Below are positions 37,001 to 43,360 of a DNA stretch of 64,000 nt, piece after piece. The translations under genes were made by a program, and so were the position numbers. Source of the DNA: Brevibacterium marinum (GTDB lineage Bacteria; Actinomycetota; Actinomycetes; Actinomycetales; Brevibacteriaceae); NCBI RefSeq assembly GCF_011927955.1, contig NZ_JAATJN010000001.1, forward strand, positions 1,550,001-1,614,000, in the 5' to 3' direction. How positions within the stretch are numbered: the stretch's first letter is position 1; every line of letters begins with the position of its first letter. The notes under the pieces were generated by a model. That model was given only the letters and a program-made list of their open reading frames with translations. It was not told the origin of the DNA and searched no databases.

Positions 37001-38568
37001 ACGGGCAGAGCAGTGGTGCGGCCCAGGCGTGCGGCGATGCGAGTGCCCGGCCCGGCGCCGTGTTCGCGAAGGCAGCAGGCCAACCGGGTTGACCGTCGAT
37101 CGAGCTCGGAGAAGCTGAGATGACCGTCCTCGGCCACGACGGCGGAGGCGAACGGGGTCTGATGAGCGTGGCTGATGAACTCGTCCACAACGGTGTGGCG
37201 GGGGACCACGTCGATCGGCCCCTTGCCGCCGGCGATGAGTTCGTCTGCTTCGTCCTGATCGAGCAGTGACAGTTCGGCCAGCGTTTGGTCCCGTCGAGGA
37301 TCGAAGTGGGTGAGAACGGTCAGGAACCGGCGCAGGTGTTCGTCGAGGCTCTGCTGTGAGTAGAGCTCGGCGTTGGCCTCGAAGCGGATGCTGACGGCAG
37401 GGTGCTTCGGGTCGGACTCGTCCGCGGATTGCCGGTTCGCTCCCAGGCCTTGGACGATGATCGCGAGGTCGTCGACCGGCCCCGTCGATAGGAGATGGAG
37501 TGAGGTTGACGCCTGGCCGAATTTGAGGTCGTCGACTGGGGGAAAGATGTTGACCGAGGGTCCGATGTAGCCGGGGTCCGAGCCGAGCTCCTGATACTGG
37601 AAGCGCTGGTGCATGAGTGTCCTGCGCAGGGCAGAGCCCGTGCTCTCGACGAGTTCGGCGGATGTCGTCTCGGGCGAGGTGCTCAGCTGGATCGGCAGGA
37701 TCTTCGACATCATCGACGGCACCGACTTGGCCAGGGCGCTGCGCCGGGCGGTGACCGGCAATCCCACGGAGACGGTCTGCCGGCCGGTCATCTTGTGCAG
37801 GTAAGAGGCAGCGGCGCTGAGGAACAGCGTGGGTGCCGACTGTGCGTTCGCGAGCTGCCGGGCAAGCGTCTCGGGGATGTCGGTCTCCGCTGTGACCAGC
37901 TGGCTCGCCGAGGCAGGTGGGCGTCCCGCCAGACCTGTGGCCGGCTCGGATTCGGCGAGGGTCTGAGACCAGAATTCGGCATCGGTGCGGTAGCGGTCCG
38001 AGGCACGGTAATCCGATTCCTCTGCCACCAGATCGCTCAGGCTGCCGAAGGGGGTGTCCGATGGCTGGGAGGTGGGATCGATCAGCTCACCGTACAGCTG
38101 CGACTCACGACGCAGGAAGAGGACGGCGGAGTAGCCGTCGATGATGATGTGGTGAGCTCGCTGGTAGAAGATCCAATGGTCCTCGCCGAGGTGAAACAGC
38201 TCCGATCTGAGCAGCTCACCGGTTTCGAGGTCGTGGACGGTGGCGAGGTCGTCCCGCATCATTGAGTGAGCCGTCTCTGTGGATTCGTCGACCGGCCCGC
38301 CCCGCAGATCATGGAAGTGGAGATGGCTGCGAGGCGGACCGTGCTTTTGGAAGACTCCCTGGTCGTCTTCGCCGAAGACGGCGTTGAGCGAATCGGTCTC
38401 CGCGACGGCGGTGCCGACGGCACGTCGCATCACATCGACGTCCAGTGGTCCGAGAATTTCGACATACAGCCCGATTTGGAAGGTCGAGTTGTCGGGTTCG
38501 ATCTTCTGGGCGTACCAGATGCCGCGCTGTGCAGAGGTGAGTTCGATCCGAGGAGAGTCGTCAGTCAT
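28003..38568 (-). CDS. Three-module nonribosomal peptide synthetase (C-A-T, C-A-T, C-A-T-TE)
   Basis: 3521 residues. C1 about 1-450 (HHIIIDG, residue 141), A1 480-970 (FTSGSTGRPKG; FDASWDP at 669), T1 near 1000 (GGHSLL); C2 1075-1520 (HHIAADG), A2 1560-2040, T2 near 2074; C3 2140-2600 (HHIATDG), A3 2680-3165, T3 near 3194 (GGHSFL); TE from about 3250 with GWSAGG. All catalytic motifs look intact; there is no epimerisation or methyltransferase domain. By hand alignment to GrsA the A-domain pockets read DADELLLVD, DADEILFVD and DADEVLLVD, plus the A10 lysine. C1 begins like EntF-type condensation domains, so an acyl or aryl starter is possible. Released by TE as a linear, cyclic or lactone product. 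Start ATG 38568 has only a weak ribosome binding site. Confidence 0.95.
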   Translation of the reverse strand: MTDDSPRIELTSAQRGIWYAQKIEPDNSTFQIGLYVEILGPLDVDVMRRAVGTAVAETDSLNAVFGEDDQGVFQKHGPPRSHLHFHDLRGGPVDESTETAHSMMRDDLATVHDLETGELLRSELFHLGEDHWIFYQRAHHIIIDGYSAVLFLRRESQLYGELIDPTSQPSDTPFGSLSDLVAEESDYRASDRYRTDAEFWSQTLAESEPATGLAGRPPASASQLVTAETDIPETLARQLANAQSAPTLFLSAAASYLHKMTGRQTVSVGLPVTARRSALAKSVPSMMSKILPIQLSTSPETTSAELVESTGSALRRTLMHQRFQYQELGSDPGYIGPSVNIFPPVDDLKFGQASTSLHLLSTGPVDDLAIIVQGLGANRQSADESDPKHPAVSIRFEANAELYSQQSLDEHLRRFLTVLTHFDPRRDQTLAELSLLDQDEADELIAGGKGPIDVVPRHTVVDEFISHAHQTPFASAVVAEDGHLSFSELDRRSTRLACCLREHGAGPGTRIAARLGRTTALPVAVLGILKAGAAFVPLDPDHPRARIEAMIADADPVIVLNSSEAVGPSGETTIDTDRLVIDLDSELLSTRLSTSSPQTSSGTPPASEDLAYVIFTSGSTGRPKGIEVEHQSLLNLYLSHQETIFTPAAERIGRGLRVAHTAGISFDASWDPLLWLFAGHELHLIDPLTRRDPEALTTYFTTHGVDSVETTPSFAKALLAHGTFSGDDHPRVLALGGEAVDSGLWQQLAALDDVTSYNLYGPAEATVDSLTAPIVAGTFPVLGHSVANTRHYILDSRLAPVPEQATGELYIAGLNLARGYVDRPTTTSERFVADPFADDGSRMYRTGDIVRRPLGGGIEFLGRSDEQIKLRGYRVELSEVELALQADPRINEAVVELRQNQAGYAQLLGFVTAGSQIDTAEVRRSMKARVPDYMVPSFVTQIERIPLTVNGKLDREALPAPESARSESESPRGPQEQIVAAAFSDVLGVDSVGIDDDFFELGGHSLLATQLVASLRTSFATAPALREVFAHPTVRELSASFDPRAASADSGHQLVAGARPTPIPLSHAQARLWFLNQFDPDSAAYTIPLTLQMHGRLDVAALHAAINDVVARHESLRTVFPWTAGQPEQVVLSTDEAHIDMPTIQIAERLVHHTVNAEANRGFDVSRELPVRALLIRLDDDEHLLLLTLHHIAADGWSLKPLASDLSTAYRHRTEGTAPRFPDLPVQYADYALWQRETLGSDEDPTSPISQQLAFWKDTLAGAPSQLRLPSDRARSTQTAGTASRAIPIEIDPTVHAGLRRLSIDRNASLFMVLQSAFAVLLDKLGAGSDIPIGTPVAGRTETKLDELIGFFVNTLVLRTDTSGNPSAADVIDRVRGFNLSAYANQDAPFDRVVDELDPPRSEGLHPLFQVMLTLQNTAAVDVDMSGLAVEPASGPQISEAKFDLLLDLAERSGEATGITGSLEFDSALFDESTARDIAARFVSVLEQFVADPNSLVSDIDVLGPAERRSIRDESRGADREPVDTTIIDTFWATVTGHPERTALASEDTELSFAELGDRVHRYGRALTRRGITSGDRVAIALPRSVDAIAVPLAVLSIGAIAVPIDLSYPRERIRLILELSAPEAVVTDSPEVLAEPGTAISSAELRAETAECRSHQRPGPDDPAYEMYTSGSTGTPKGVAVPHRGLANLLAHHQETIFAEAGLGEGSVRVAHTAGLGFDAAWDPVLWLVAGASLHIVDDEIRRDAEALVRFCRQKQITALETTPSFVRQLITSGLLADSDLSRDFVSAEDSVSEESGFDDVAAPLTIALGGEPVPGDLWRELARSHRVRAFNFYGPTEFTVDSVIARVAGENTTIGRPIRNVDAMVLDEYLHEVAHGVIGELYLAGEGIADGYVNRPAETSRRFVANPFGSGERMYRTGDLVRRTADGGLDFVSRADDQIKLRGYRIELGEVENALSSCPGVEQAAALVDNAEDPQSARLIGYYKGDVEESRLREHLGRWLPAPMVPRVLVALDAVPLTAHGKLDRSRLPAATLSGDQSSRAAQTPEEVTMCEQFSRVLEAEDVGLDDDFFELGGHSLLAVSLIGRIRDAFDTDLPLRAIFDAPTPAALLHRLDASSGAQASDHDAGSAPKQTATTPVDQGGSAPLSVAEWSRSALSARPQTIPLSYGQARMHFLNQLDTKASDYTISLAVRFEGDLDPEALDQALSEVITRHEILRTVYPSVDGSPAQHILPPAAGHGILIHRTTSSPAATTEEMAREAAKGFDLSTDLPLRAVLFTERDQWVLHLVMHHIATDGASLAPLTQDLSTAYAALRGSAHPMRRKLDIQYADFTLWQRHVLETQTLPGEDRPLLDHKAEAWRDRLSGIPAELPLPADHPRPHTARQSGRHHRFRLDARTTQRLTAIAAESGSSLFMALHAVLAGFLSRIGGSEDIVIGSPSAGRSDPDLEDMVGLFVNTVPIRTDVSSQPDFRTLLARTRSAVIDALELDDVPFERLVETVNPPRELGRHPLFQTMLSVENSDSPTLDLPGVRTSIEPEVETGDAKFDLSFTFRRGAADEGLDVVLDYNSSMFETATIIDLCSGLSRFVDGLVQDPDRQILDIALLDPAEADQAIEQLTGPAAPTSLPTVLDVFATTVRQLPEATAVESADASMSFRELDEASDVLAHELLRSGGGPGATVSVRLSRGVGIIVATLAVLKSGSTYNPIDIDYPIARTTAILADASPSIVLAETGTAEELTSVLAETGVAPRVVEISATDGAVDDTRPASPWPAGAAASTQPTPADGQHDSAAYVTFTSGSTGRPKGVEVGHHALANLLAAHRGEYLPTPTTEAEQISVAHTTGVGFDAAWDPLLWMIVGHRIHVASERVQRDPQQLAQLLRDLRVGFWETTPSYLRALKTEPDFLRTLEEAAQACAPLTVALGGEAIDDDLWEWLRSQAGLIAYNLYGPTETTVDAIAGPVTSAPTPVLGSPMPHMYAYVLDERLHHVPAGTTGELYLAGHQLAHGYRDRPGLSAERFVSDPYGKPGERMYRTGDLVTRKRNGDLRFLGRSDSQIQLRGFRVELGEVERALRSAAGVKNALVRPFGTDAATMQLVGYAVADRTDAIGRSEEDLADDARRHVRSIVPTYMVPTRIVVIDEIPLTAHGKVDEAALPDPSEAAIGSRLAPRTAVEETVASIFARVLGLPQVGVDESFFELGGHSFLARPLIAAVNEALGSQLSVQSLFRSPTVEHLVVEADRGASDSVSESLQRLLLLRTSGTKPPLFAVHPAGGIGWGFASMLGGLDPQRPLIGLQMPGLAPDDPERISDSTLIELADDYIGQMKSVQPEGPYHLIGWSAGGNLAYRLAARLQERGEDVAVLGILDAFPTDQDVDPTDQDTDVEDEGEPNLWLDYFRMVHPDLPVRGEDLDETRALEIMREVGDPMGNLSSETISTMIDSFSTLPRLFREAPAASFDGDLVLFAATEDVPPGTPGPESWQPYVSGRIHTTEVPARHADMLSSAAVDKILPVLAIHLDKATESHT

Positions 38569-38664
38569 CGTGTCTTTCTGAACGGGCGGGGGAGAATTGC
38601 TGTCGATGTGCAGACGGGGCCTGTGGAGAGCACAGATGTCGCACAGATTGTGGATGTGGGATGG

Positions 38665-38889
38665 CTACTGGAACTGCCCGATGTTGATGGAGCCGATGAG
38701 GCCCATCAGATCTCCCAGGTCGATGAGGGGGCCTTCGATCAGTGCGCTGGACGTGTCGGCAGACTCGACCTGAGGATCGTCGGCCGCCGACGCTGCGCTC
38801 GGGGCGGCGACGACTCCGACCATCACGGCCAGTGCGGCGGTCGTGGTTCCGACGAGGGCGCGAACACCAGTGGGCTTGAGAGTGAGCAT
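38665..38889 (-). CDS. 74-residue secreted peptide, first gene of the NRPS operon
   Basis: ATG at 38889 with GGAAAG upstream. A textbook signal peptide (basic start, hydrophobic core ALAVMVGVVAAPSAASA, cleavage expected after ASA) leaves about 38 residues: an acidic stretch, then SSALIEGPLIDLGDLMGLIG ending NIGQFQ. No Cys, no recognised domain. It lies 96 bases upstream of the NRPS in the same direction and downstream of the tandem dyads. It is not an obvious enzyme. Possibilities are a cell-surface peptide, a product-binding or immunity peptide, or an unrelated secreted protein. Confidence 0.65.
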   Translation of the reverse strand: MLTLKPTGVRALVGTTTAALAVMVGVVAAPSAASAADDPQVESADTSSALIEGPLIDLGDLMGLIGSINIGQFQ

Positions 38890-38923
38890 TCGTCTCTTTC
38901 CTTTCCTGGAGAGTCTCGCAGAT

Positions 38924-38969
38924 GTGATCTGCGATGGACAATCACGAGTGATTTGCAATGGACAATCAC
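38924..38969. promoter_or_regulatory. Two tandem 22-bp dyads in the NRPS operon promoter
   Basis: GTGAT[C/T]TGC[G/A]ATGGACAATCAC occurs at 38924-38945 and 38948-38969, period 24; each has GTGAT...ATCAC ends. Located 35 bases upstream of the secreted-peptide start. I found no DtxR/IdeR-type box in this region by eye. Confidence 0.65.
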
Positions 38970-39126
38970 GTCTGATTCGGAGCGCATGCATGGTTGGATG
39001 GGACGATTGCCGAATCTTTCGAGAATGAGGGGCGAACAGAAGTATAAGGGTTGGTGACCCCGCACTTCTTCGTCGGTGCCCCCGCGCTTCTTCACGAATG
39101 GACTCACCGAGCGCATAATAGAACGT

Positions 39127-39486
39127 ATGAGCGAATACACTGCCCCTGAATGGCTTCTCAGATATCAGGACTTCAAGTCGCTGTGCTCCGACGTCTCGGG
39201 GGAGTACATCCGGTTCTACCTGACCACGGGCTGCGAGCAGATCAGCTACACCCATTCGCAGAACACGGAGGGGCTGCCGAACTATTCATGCCGGCTCACA
39301 GCGGAGGACGGCACGATGCTCCTGCTCGAACTCGACGACTGGCGGGATCGGATGGAGGAAGTTCCCAGTCTGGTGCGCATGTGGTTGGGCGAGCATTCGG
39401 ACCTCAAGGGCTTCAAGCCCGCCAAATCGCATTATCAGGGTGACAGGTACTGGTTCGAGAAGTGGCAGCAGGCGAACCCGTGGTGA
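39127..39486 (+). CDS. Hypothetical protein, 119 residues
   Basis: Starts at the ATG at 39127. Soluble, acidic, rich in aromatic residues (EWLLRYQDF, EYIRFYLTTGCEQISY, RYWFEKWQQ). No signal peptide, membrane helix or recognised motif. It is transcribed divergently from the NRPS operon across a 237-base region. Codon use is normal for the window. I cannot assign a function; the divergent position alone does not show involvement in the peptide pathway. Confidence 0.65.
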   Translation: MSEYTAPEWLLRYQDFKSLCSDVSGEYIRFYLTTGCEQISYTHSQNTEGLPNYSCRLTAEDGTMLLLELDDWRDRMEEVPSLVRMWLGEHSDLKGFKPAKSHYQGDRYWFEKWQQANPW

Positions 39487-39587
39487 CGAACCAGCGGTGG
39501 TGACGGGTGCCCTTGCCAGCCGCGAGCGGTGGCCTGCGTACCGCGCCGAGGGTAGACGGAGGGACAGACGTGAAGCAGGATTAGAAA

Positions 39588-40679
39588 ATGGGATCAGAAG
39601 CGAAAGTCATCGGACTGATAGCCGACTCCGGGGTGCCTGAGAAGATCGCTCAATCGGTTGCGGGTGCTCTGAAGCAAGAGCTGGCTGAACGTGTTGAGGA
39701 TGTCGAGTGGAACGTCGTCGTCAGCAAGGACACCTTCTCGCTCACACCCGACGGCGATATCCCCCTGATGGACAGAGCCCAGGAGACGAGGCGCCAGTAC
39801 GAGTGGGACTACACCGTGTACCTGACCGACCTGCCGCGTCACCACAACAGGGAACCTCTGCTGTGCGAAGTCAGCACTGCGCAACAGGCACTGCTGGTTT
39901 CAGTACCGGCGTTGGGAGCCCATCGACTACGCGCACAAACACGGAAACTGGTGGTCGCACTGATCTACTCTACGGAGGAAGGAACCGGTCAAACGTCGTT
40001 GGCGGAGTCCGTCCGATCGATCGCCCAGCTGAAGAGTGCGCACGGGGATGCCCAGCAGGGACGGAACGACACCTCGTACATTGTGCTGCCCGGGTGGCCG
40101 AACCGATTGCGGCTGCTGACGGGAATGGTGCGCAGCAATCGGCCCGGGCGTATGCTGCCCGCCCTGACCACCTCGATTGCCGCGGCTGCGGCCGTCGGCA
40201 CATTCGGTGTCTTCTACAGTTCGATCTGGACATTGGCCGATTCTCTGCACCCGGTTCGTCTCCTGGTAATCGGTCTCCTCGTCGTCGCAGCGTTGACCTT
40301 CTGGCTGATCTTCCGCAATCGCCTGTGGACCAGGCGTCGCGACGCAGTGTATGCGTGGCAGGGTGGACTGGACAACACAACCACGATCATCATGGTGGGC
40401 ACGAGTGTGGCCCTGATGTTCCTGGTGCTGTTCGCCTTCCTGCTCGGGCTGGGGTTGGTTGTCGTCGATGCCAGTCGCCTCCATTCCGAGCTCATGCATC
40501 CGGTGAGCTTCTTCAGCTATCCGAAGCTCGCGTGGTTAGCTGCCTGTCTGGGCACACTGGCCGGAGCGCTCGGCTCCAACTTCGACAGCGATGACGAGAT
40601 TCGGCAAGCAACGTACAGCAAGCGCGAGTACGAGCGCCGACAACGCCGCGAAGCCTACGACGACGCAGAATCCGATTGA
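39588..40679 (+). CDS. Membrane protein with N-terminal soluble domain, unknown function
   Basis: 363 residues. Residues 1-185 are a soluble alpha/beta-like domain (KVIGLIADSGVPEKIAQSVA, WDYTVYLTDLPRHHN). Residues 190-335 contain four membrane helices (ALTTSIAAAAAVGTFGVFY, LLVIGLLVVAALTFWLIF, IIMVGTSVALMFLVLFAFLL, LAWLAACLGTLAGALGS). The tail is charged (RREAYDD). Similar actinobacterial proteins exist as uncharacterised membrane proteins. It stands alone, 101 bases after the 119-residue gene. Confidence 0.75.
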   Translation: MGSEAKVIGLIADSGVPEKIAQSVAGALKQELAERVEDVEWNVVVSKDTFSLTPDGDIPLMDRAQETRRQYEWDYTVYLTDLPRHHNREPLLCEVSTAQQALLVSVPALGAHRLRAQTRKLVVALIYSTEEGTGQTSLAESVRSIAQLKSAHGDAQQGRNDTSYIVLPGWPNRLRLLTGMVRSNRPGRMLPALTTSIAAAAAVGTFGVFYSSIWTLADSLHPVRLLVIGLLVVAALTFWLIFRNRLWTRRRDAVYAWQGGLDNTTTIIMVGTSVALMFLVLFAFLLGLGLVVVDASRLHSELMHPVSFFSYPKLAWLAACLGTLAGALGSNFDSDDEIRQATYSKREYERRQRREAYDDAESD

Positions 40680-40776
40680 GGACTCGCGCTCGCCCTGCGT
40701 CAACGCGCCCCCTTCCGCCGACAACGTTCGGCCGTTAACGTGGCGATGACACGATCACCACGTCAGAGGAGGGATC

Positions 40777-41013
40777 ATGTCGGTCTGCGACACCTGTGGA
40801 AACGACTGCGATAAGGCGTTCACAATCACCCGAGGCGAAGAGTCGGGGGTGTTCGACAGCTTCGAATGCGCAATAGCGACAATGGCCCCGAGCTGTGCAC
40901 ATTGCGGGTGCCGCATCTTGGGACACGGCGTGGAAGCCGACGACACCATGTTCTGCTGCTCGCACTGTGCCCGTGAAATGGGTCATCCATCCGCTACGGA
41001 CACCAAGAACTAG
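40777..41013 (+). CDS. Small Cys-rich protein, metallothionein/zinc-ribbon-like
   Basis: 78 residues with ten Cys in clusters: CDTCGNDC at the N-terminus, a single Cys in SFECAIA, CAHCGC in the middle and CCSHC near the end, with interspersed His. The AGAGGAGGG ribosome binding site is strong. The pattern fits short prokaryotic metallothionein-like or zinc-ribbon proteins that bind Zn/Cu. An imperfect dyad, GTGGCGAT facing ATCACCAC, lies at 40740-40761 and may be a metal-responsive operator. The aldo/keto reductase follows 55 bases later. Confidence 0.75.
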   Translation: MSVCDTCGNDCDKAFTITRGEESGVFDSFECAIATMAPSCAHCGCRILGHGVEADDTMFCCSHCAREMGHPSATDTKN

Positions 41014-41068
41014 CGCACAGCTGACCTTCGCCGGTTCTGCGCCGAGAAGCTGGAAGGAGAGGTCCGCA

Positions 41069-42142
41069 ATGGACTGCACACGACTGGGAGAATCGGGCCT
41101 GTACGTGTCCAGATTGGCTCTGGGCACCATTCCCTTCGGGTCGGGAGGAGGATTTGAGAAGATCGCGGGCATCCGGGGCGATGACGCCGAACGTCAGTTC
41201 CGTGAAGCCTTGGACCGCGGAGTGAACTTCATCGACACGGCCAACCTGTACTCGGCCGGCGACGCGGAACGCGTTCTCGGTGAGGTCATGGGCAGCAGGC
41301 GTGACGACGTCGTCCTCACCTCCAAGGCACGCATGCCCACCGGCGACGGCCTCAACGACTCCGGGGCAAGCCGGTACCACCTGACGCGGGCCGTCGACGA
41401 CAGTCTGCGCCGTCTGCGCACCGACCACCTGGACCTGCTCTACATCCACCAGTGGGACGGGCAGACACCGATCACCGAGACGATCGCCACCGCCAACGAA
41501 CTCATCAGAGCGGGCAAGATCCGGTATTGGGGTGTTTCCAACTTCAACGGCTGGCAGTTGGCGAAGACGGTGTATGAGGCGAGGTTGGCCGGATTTGAGC
41601 CCCCGATCGCTCAACAGGTCTATTACACCCCTGAAGCCCGGGAGATCGAATACGAGATCATCCCGGCCGCCCGCGATCTCGGAGTCGCAACCTTCGGATG
41701 GAGCCCGCTGGGCGAAGGGCTGCTCAATGGAAAGGTGCGACGTGGGCAGCAGACGCCCTCGGACACTCGACAGGGTACAGGGTGGCCCGAGCCGCACGTC
41801 ACGGATTGGGGCCGTGCCTATGACCTGATCGAGCTCTTCGCCGAGGTCGCCGACGGTTTGGGATGGTCAATACCCCAGGTGGTGATCTCTTGGATTCTGA
41901 GCCGACCGGGCATCAACGGAACGGTGATCGCGGCGCGCAGCTTCGAACACCTCAAGCAAAATCTCGACGCTGCGGAGCTGACCCTGCCGCAGGACGCACG
42001 CGATCGCATCACCGGGGCCTCGCAGCTTCCCGCCTACTATCCCCTGTGGCACAGGATGATGACGGCTCAAGACCGACCCGAAGCGGTGGAATCCGAGTAT
42101 TGTGCCGAACAGCAGGAGCATGTCTTCGGCACCCAGAAGTAG
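41069..42142 (+). CDS. Aldo/keto reductase
   Basis: 357-residue (alpha/beta)8 NAD(P)H oxidoreductase. The catalytic tetrad is visible: Asp and Tyr in NFIDTANLYSAGDAE, Lys in VVLTSKARM, His in LLYIHQWDG. The C-terminal cofactor segment is VIAARSFEHLKQNLDAAEL. The ATG at 41069 has AAGGAGAGG upstream. It belongs to the YajO/Gfo-like branch that reduces aldehydes and ketones; substrate unknown. It ends just before the SDR remnant at 42144. Confidence 0.9.
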   Translation: MDCTRLGESGLYVSRLALGTIPFGSGGGFEKIAGIRGDDAERQFREALDRGVNFIDTANLYSAGDAERVLGEVMGSRRDDVVLTSKARMPTGDGLNDSGASRYHLTRAVDDSLRRLRTDHLDLLYIHQWDGQTPITETIATANELIRAGKIRYWGVSNFNGWQLAKTVYEARLAGFEPPIAQQVYYTPEAREIEYEIIPAARDLGVATFGWSPLGEGLLNGKVRRGQQTPSDTRQGTGWPEPHVTDWGRAYDLIELFAEVADGLGWSIPQVVISWILSRPGINGTVIAARSFEHLKQNLDAAELTLPQDARDRITGASQLPAYYPLWHRMMTAQDRPEAVESEYCAEQQEHVFGTQK

Positions 42143-42143
42143 A

Positions 42144-42245
42144 GACGACTTCGAGCAGAAGGAGGCTGCAACAGCCAGGCGGGTTGCTGCGGCGGCCGGG
42201 GAGCCCAGGGTGCGACGCATCGTCTACCTCGGAGGTTTCCATCCC
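42144..42245 (+). pseudogene. Remnant of an SDR/DUF2867-type epimerase before crtB
   Basis: In one frame the DNA reads DDFEQKEAATARRVAAAAG and RVRRIVYLGGFHP, matching the central block of NAD(P)-binding SDR/DUF2867 proteins (xDFExxDxxAAxxxAxAAxxAGVRRIVYLGGLxP). Nothing of the N-terminal Rossmann motif or the C-terminal half is present. A whole gene has decayed to about 100 bases. Confidence 0.5.
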
Positions 42246-42460
42246 CGAAAGAGTGAACCTGTCCATGCATATGCGATCGCGGGCGGAAAAATCGCTGGCA
42301 GATGGACACCAGGGGCCCGATCGTTAGCTAAGCTAGCAAATATGTTCTCACGACGCAGACTCTGCGGTCCCCGCTTCGGCAGCAGCGCTGCCATACCGAT
42401 GTCGATCGTGCTCGCGGCGGTCACCTCCGACGAATGCGGCCTCGGTGCGAGGGTGACGCC

Positions 42461-43360
42461 GTGAGCAGGACATCGACTCAGGAAGTGTTCAGTCGCACCG
42501 CGCAGCAGGCTGCAAAGGCCGTCATCTCGAACTATTCGACGTCTTTCGGTCTGGCCACCAGTCTTCTCGGGTCAAGCCACCGCCATCACATCCGCAACAT
42601 CTATGCCCTGGTCAGAATCGCCGATGAGATCGTCGATGGCCTTGCCGCCGATGCCGGACTCGGAGTGAGAGAACAGTACGCGCTGCTTGATGACTTCGCG
42701 AGCGCAACCCGCAATGCGCTGAGGTCCGGAGTCAGCGACAACCTGATCATTCACGCGTTCGCCGAGACTGCGCGGGCGGCTGAAATCACCGTCGACCTCA
42801 TCGAACCGTTCTTCGCCTCGATGCGAGCCGACGTGGCCGCCCCTGGCGAGCCTCTCGCCCCCGTTCGCAGTTTCCACCCGGACGAGTTGAGGGACTACGT
42901 CTACGGCTCTGCCGAGGTGGTCGGCCTCATGTGCCTCAGAGTCTTCCTCCTCGATCAGCACCGCACACCTGCCCAGATCGAACAGCTGGAGAACGGTGCT
43001 CGAGAACTCGGAGCTGCATTTCAGAACATCAATTTCCTCCGTGACCTTGCCGATGACAGCCAGCGACTCCACCGAAGCTATCTGACCGCCGCCAGCCGTC
43101 TCACAGATTCTGATAAGAGTGCGTGGGTGAAGAGAATTCGGCAACAGCTCTCGTACGCCGAGGGCACGACCTCGCTGCTGCCGAAAGATGCCAGAGCAGC
43201 GGTGAGAGGCGCCGCGGCACTCTTCGCGGCTCTGAACGACAAGATCGCAGCAACTCCCGTCGATCACCTCTACCGAGAGCGCGTGCGCATCCCCAACGTC
43301 GTCAAAGCCAGCCTCGCAGCAAAGGCGGTCATGCTCACGATGAAGGATGGGCGGCCATGA
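42461..43360 (+). CDS. crtB: Phytoene synthase CrtB
   Basis: 299 residues; condenses two GGPP to phytoene. Both Asp-rich Mg-binding motifs are visible: YALVRIADEIVDG near residue 50 and INFLRDLADDSQR near 190, with the squalene/phytoene synthase block YCxxxAGxVG represented by YVYGSAEVVGLMCLRVF. I take the GTG at 42461 as start; an in-frame ATG at 42434 is possible. The stop overlaps the crtI start (ATGA), so both are co-translated. The upstream 200 bases contain TTAGCTAAGCTAGCAAATATG, partly similar to the CrtR-type dyad at 52714-52734. Confidence 0.93.
   Translation: MSRTSTQEVFSRTAQQAAKAVISNYSTSFGLATSLLGSSHRHHIRNIYALVRIADEIVDGLAADAGLGVREQYALLDDFASATRNALRSGVSDNLIIHAFAETARAAEITVDLIEPFFASMRADVAAPGEPLAPVRSFHPDELRDYVYGSAEVVGLMCLRVFLLDQHRTPAQIEQLENGARELGAAFQNINFLRDLADDSQRLHRSYLTAASRLTDSDKSAWVKRIRQQLSYAEGTTSLLPKDARAAVRGAAALFAALNDKIAATPVDHLYRERVRIPNVVKASLAAKAVMLTMKDGRP

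Noticed and set aside
38890..39126. Iron box (DtxR/IdeR type) before the NRPS operon
   Set aside because: Looked for a TTAGGTTAG-like dyad by eye and found none; siderophore function is therefore not supported by regulation.
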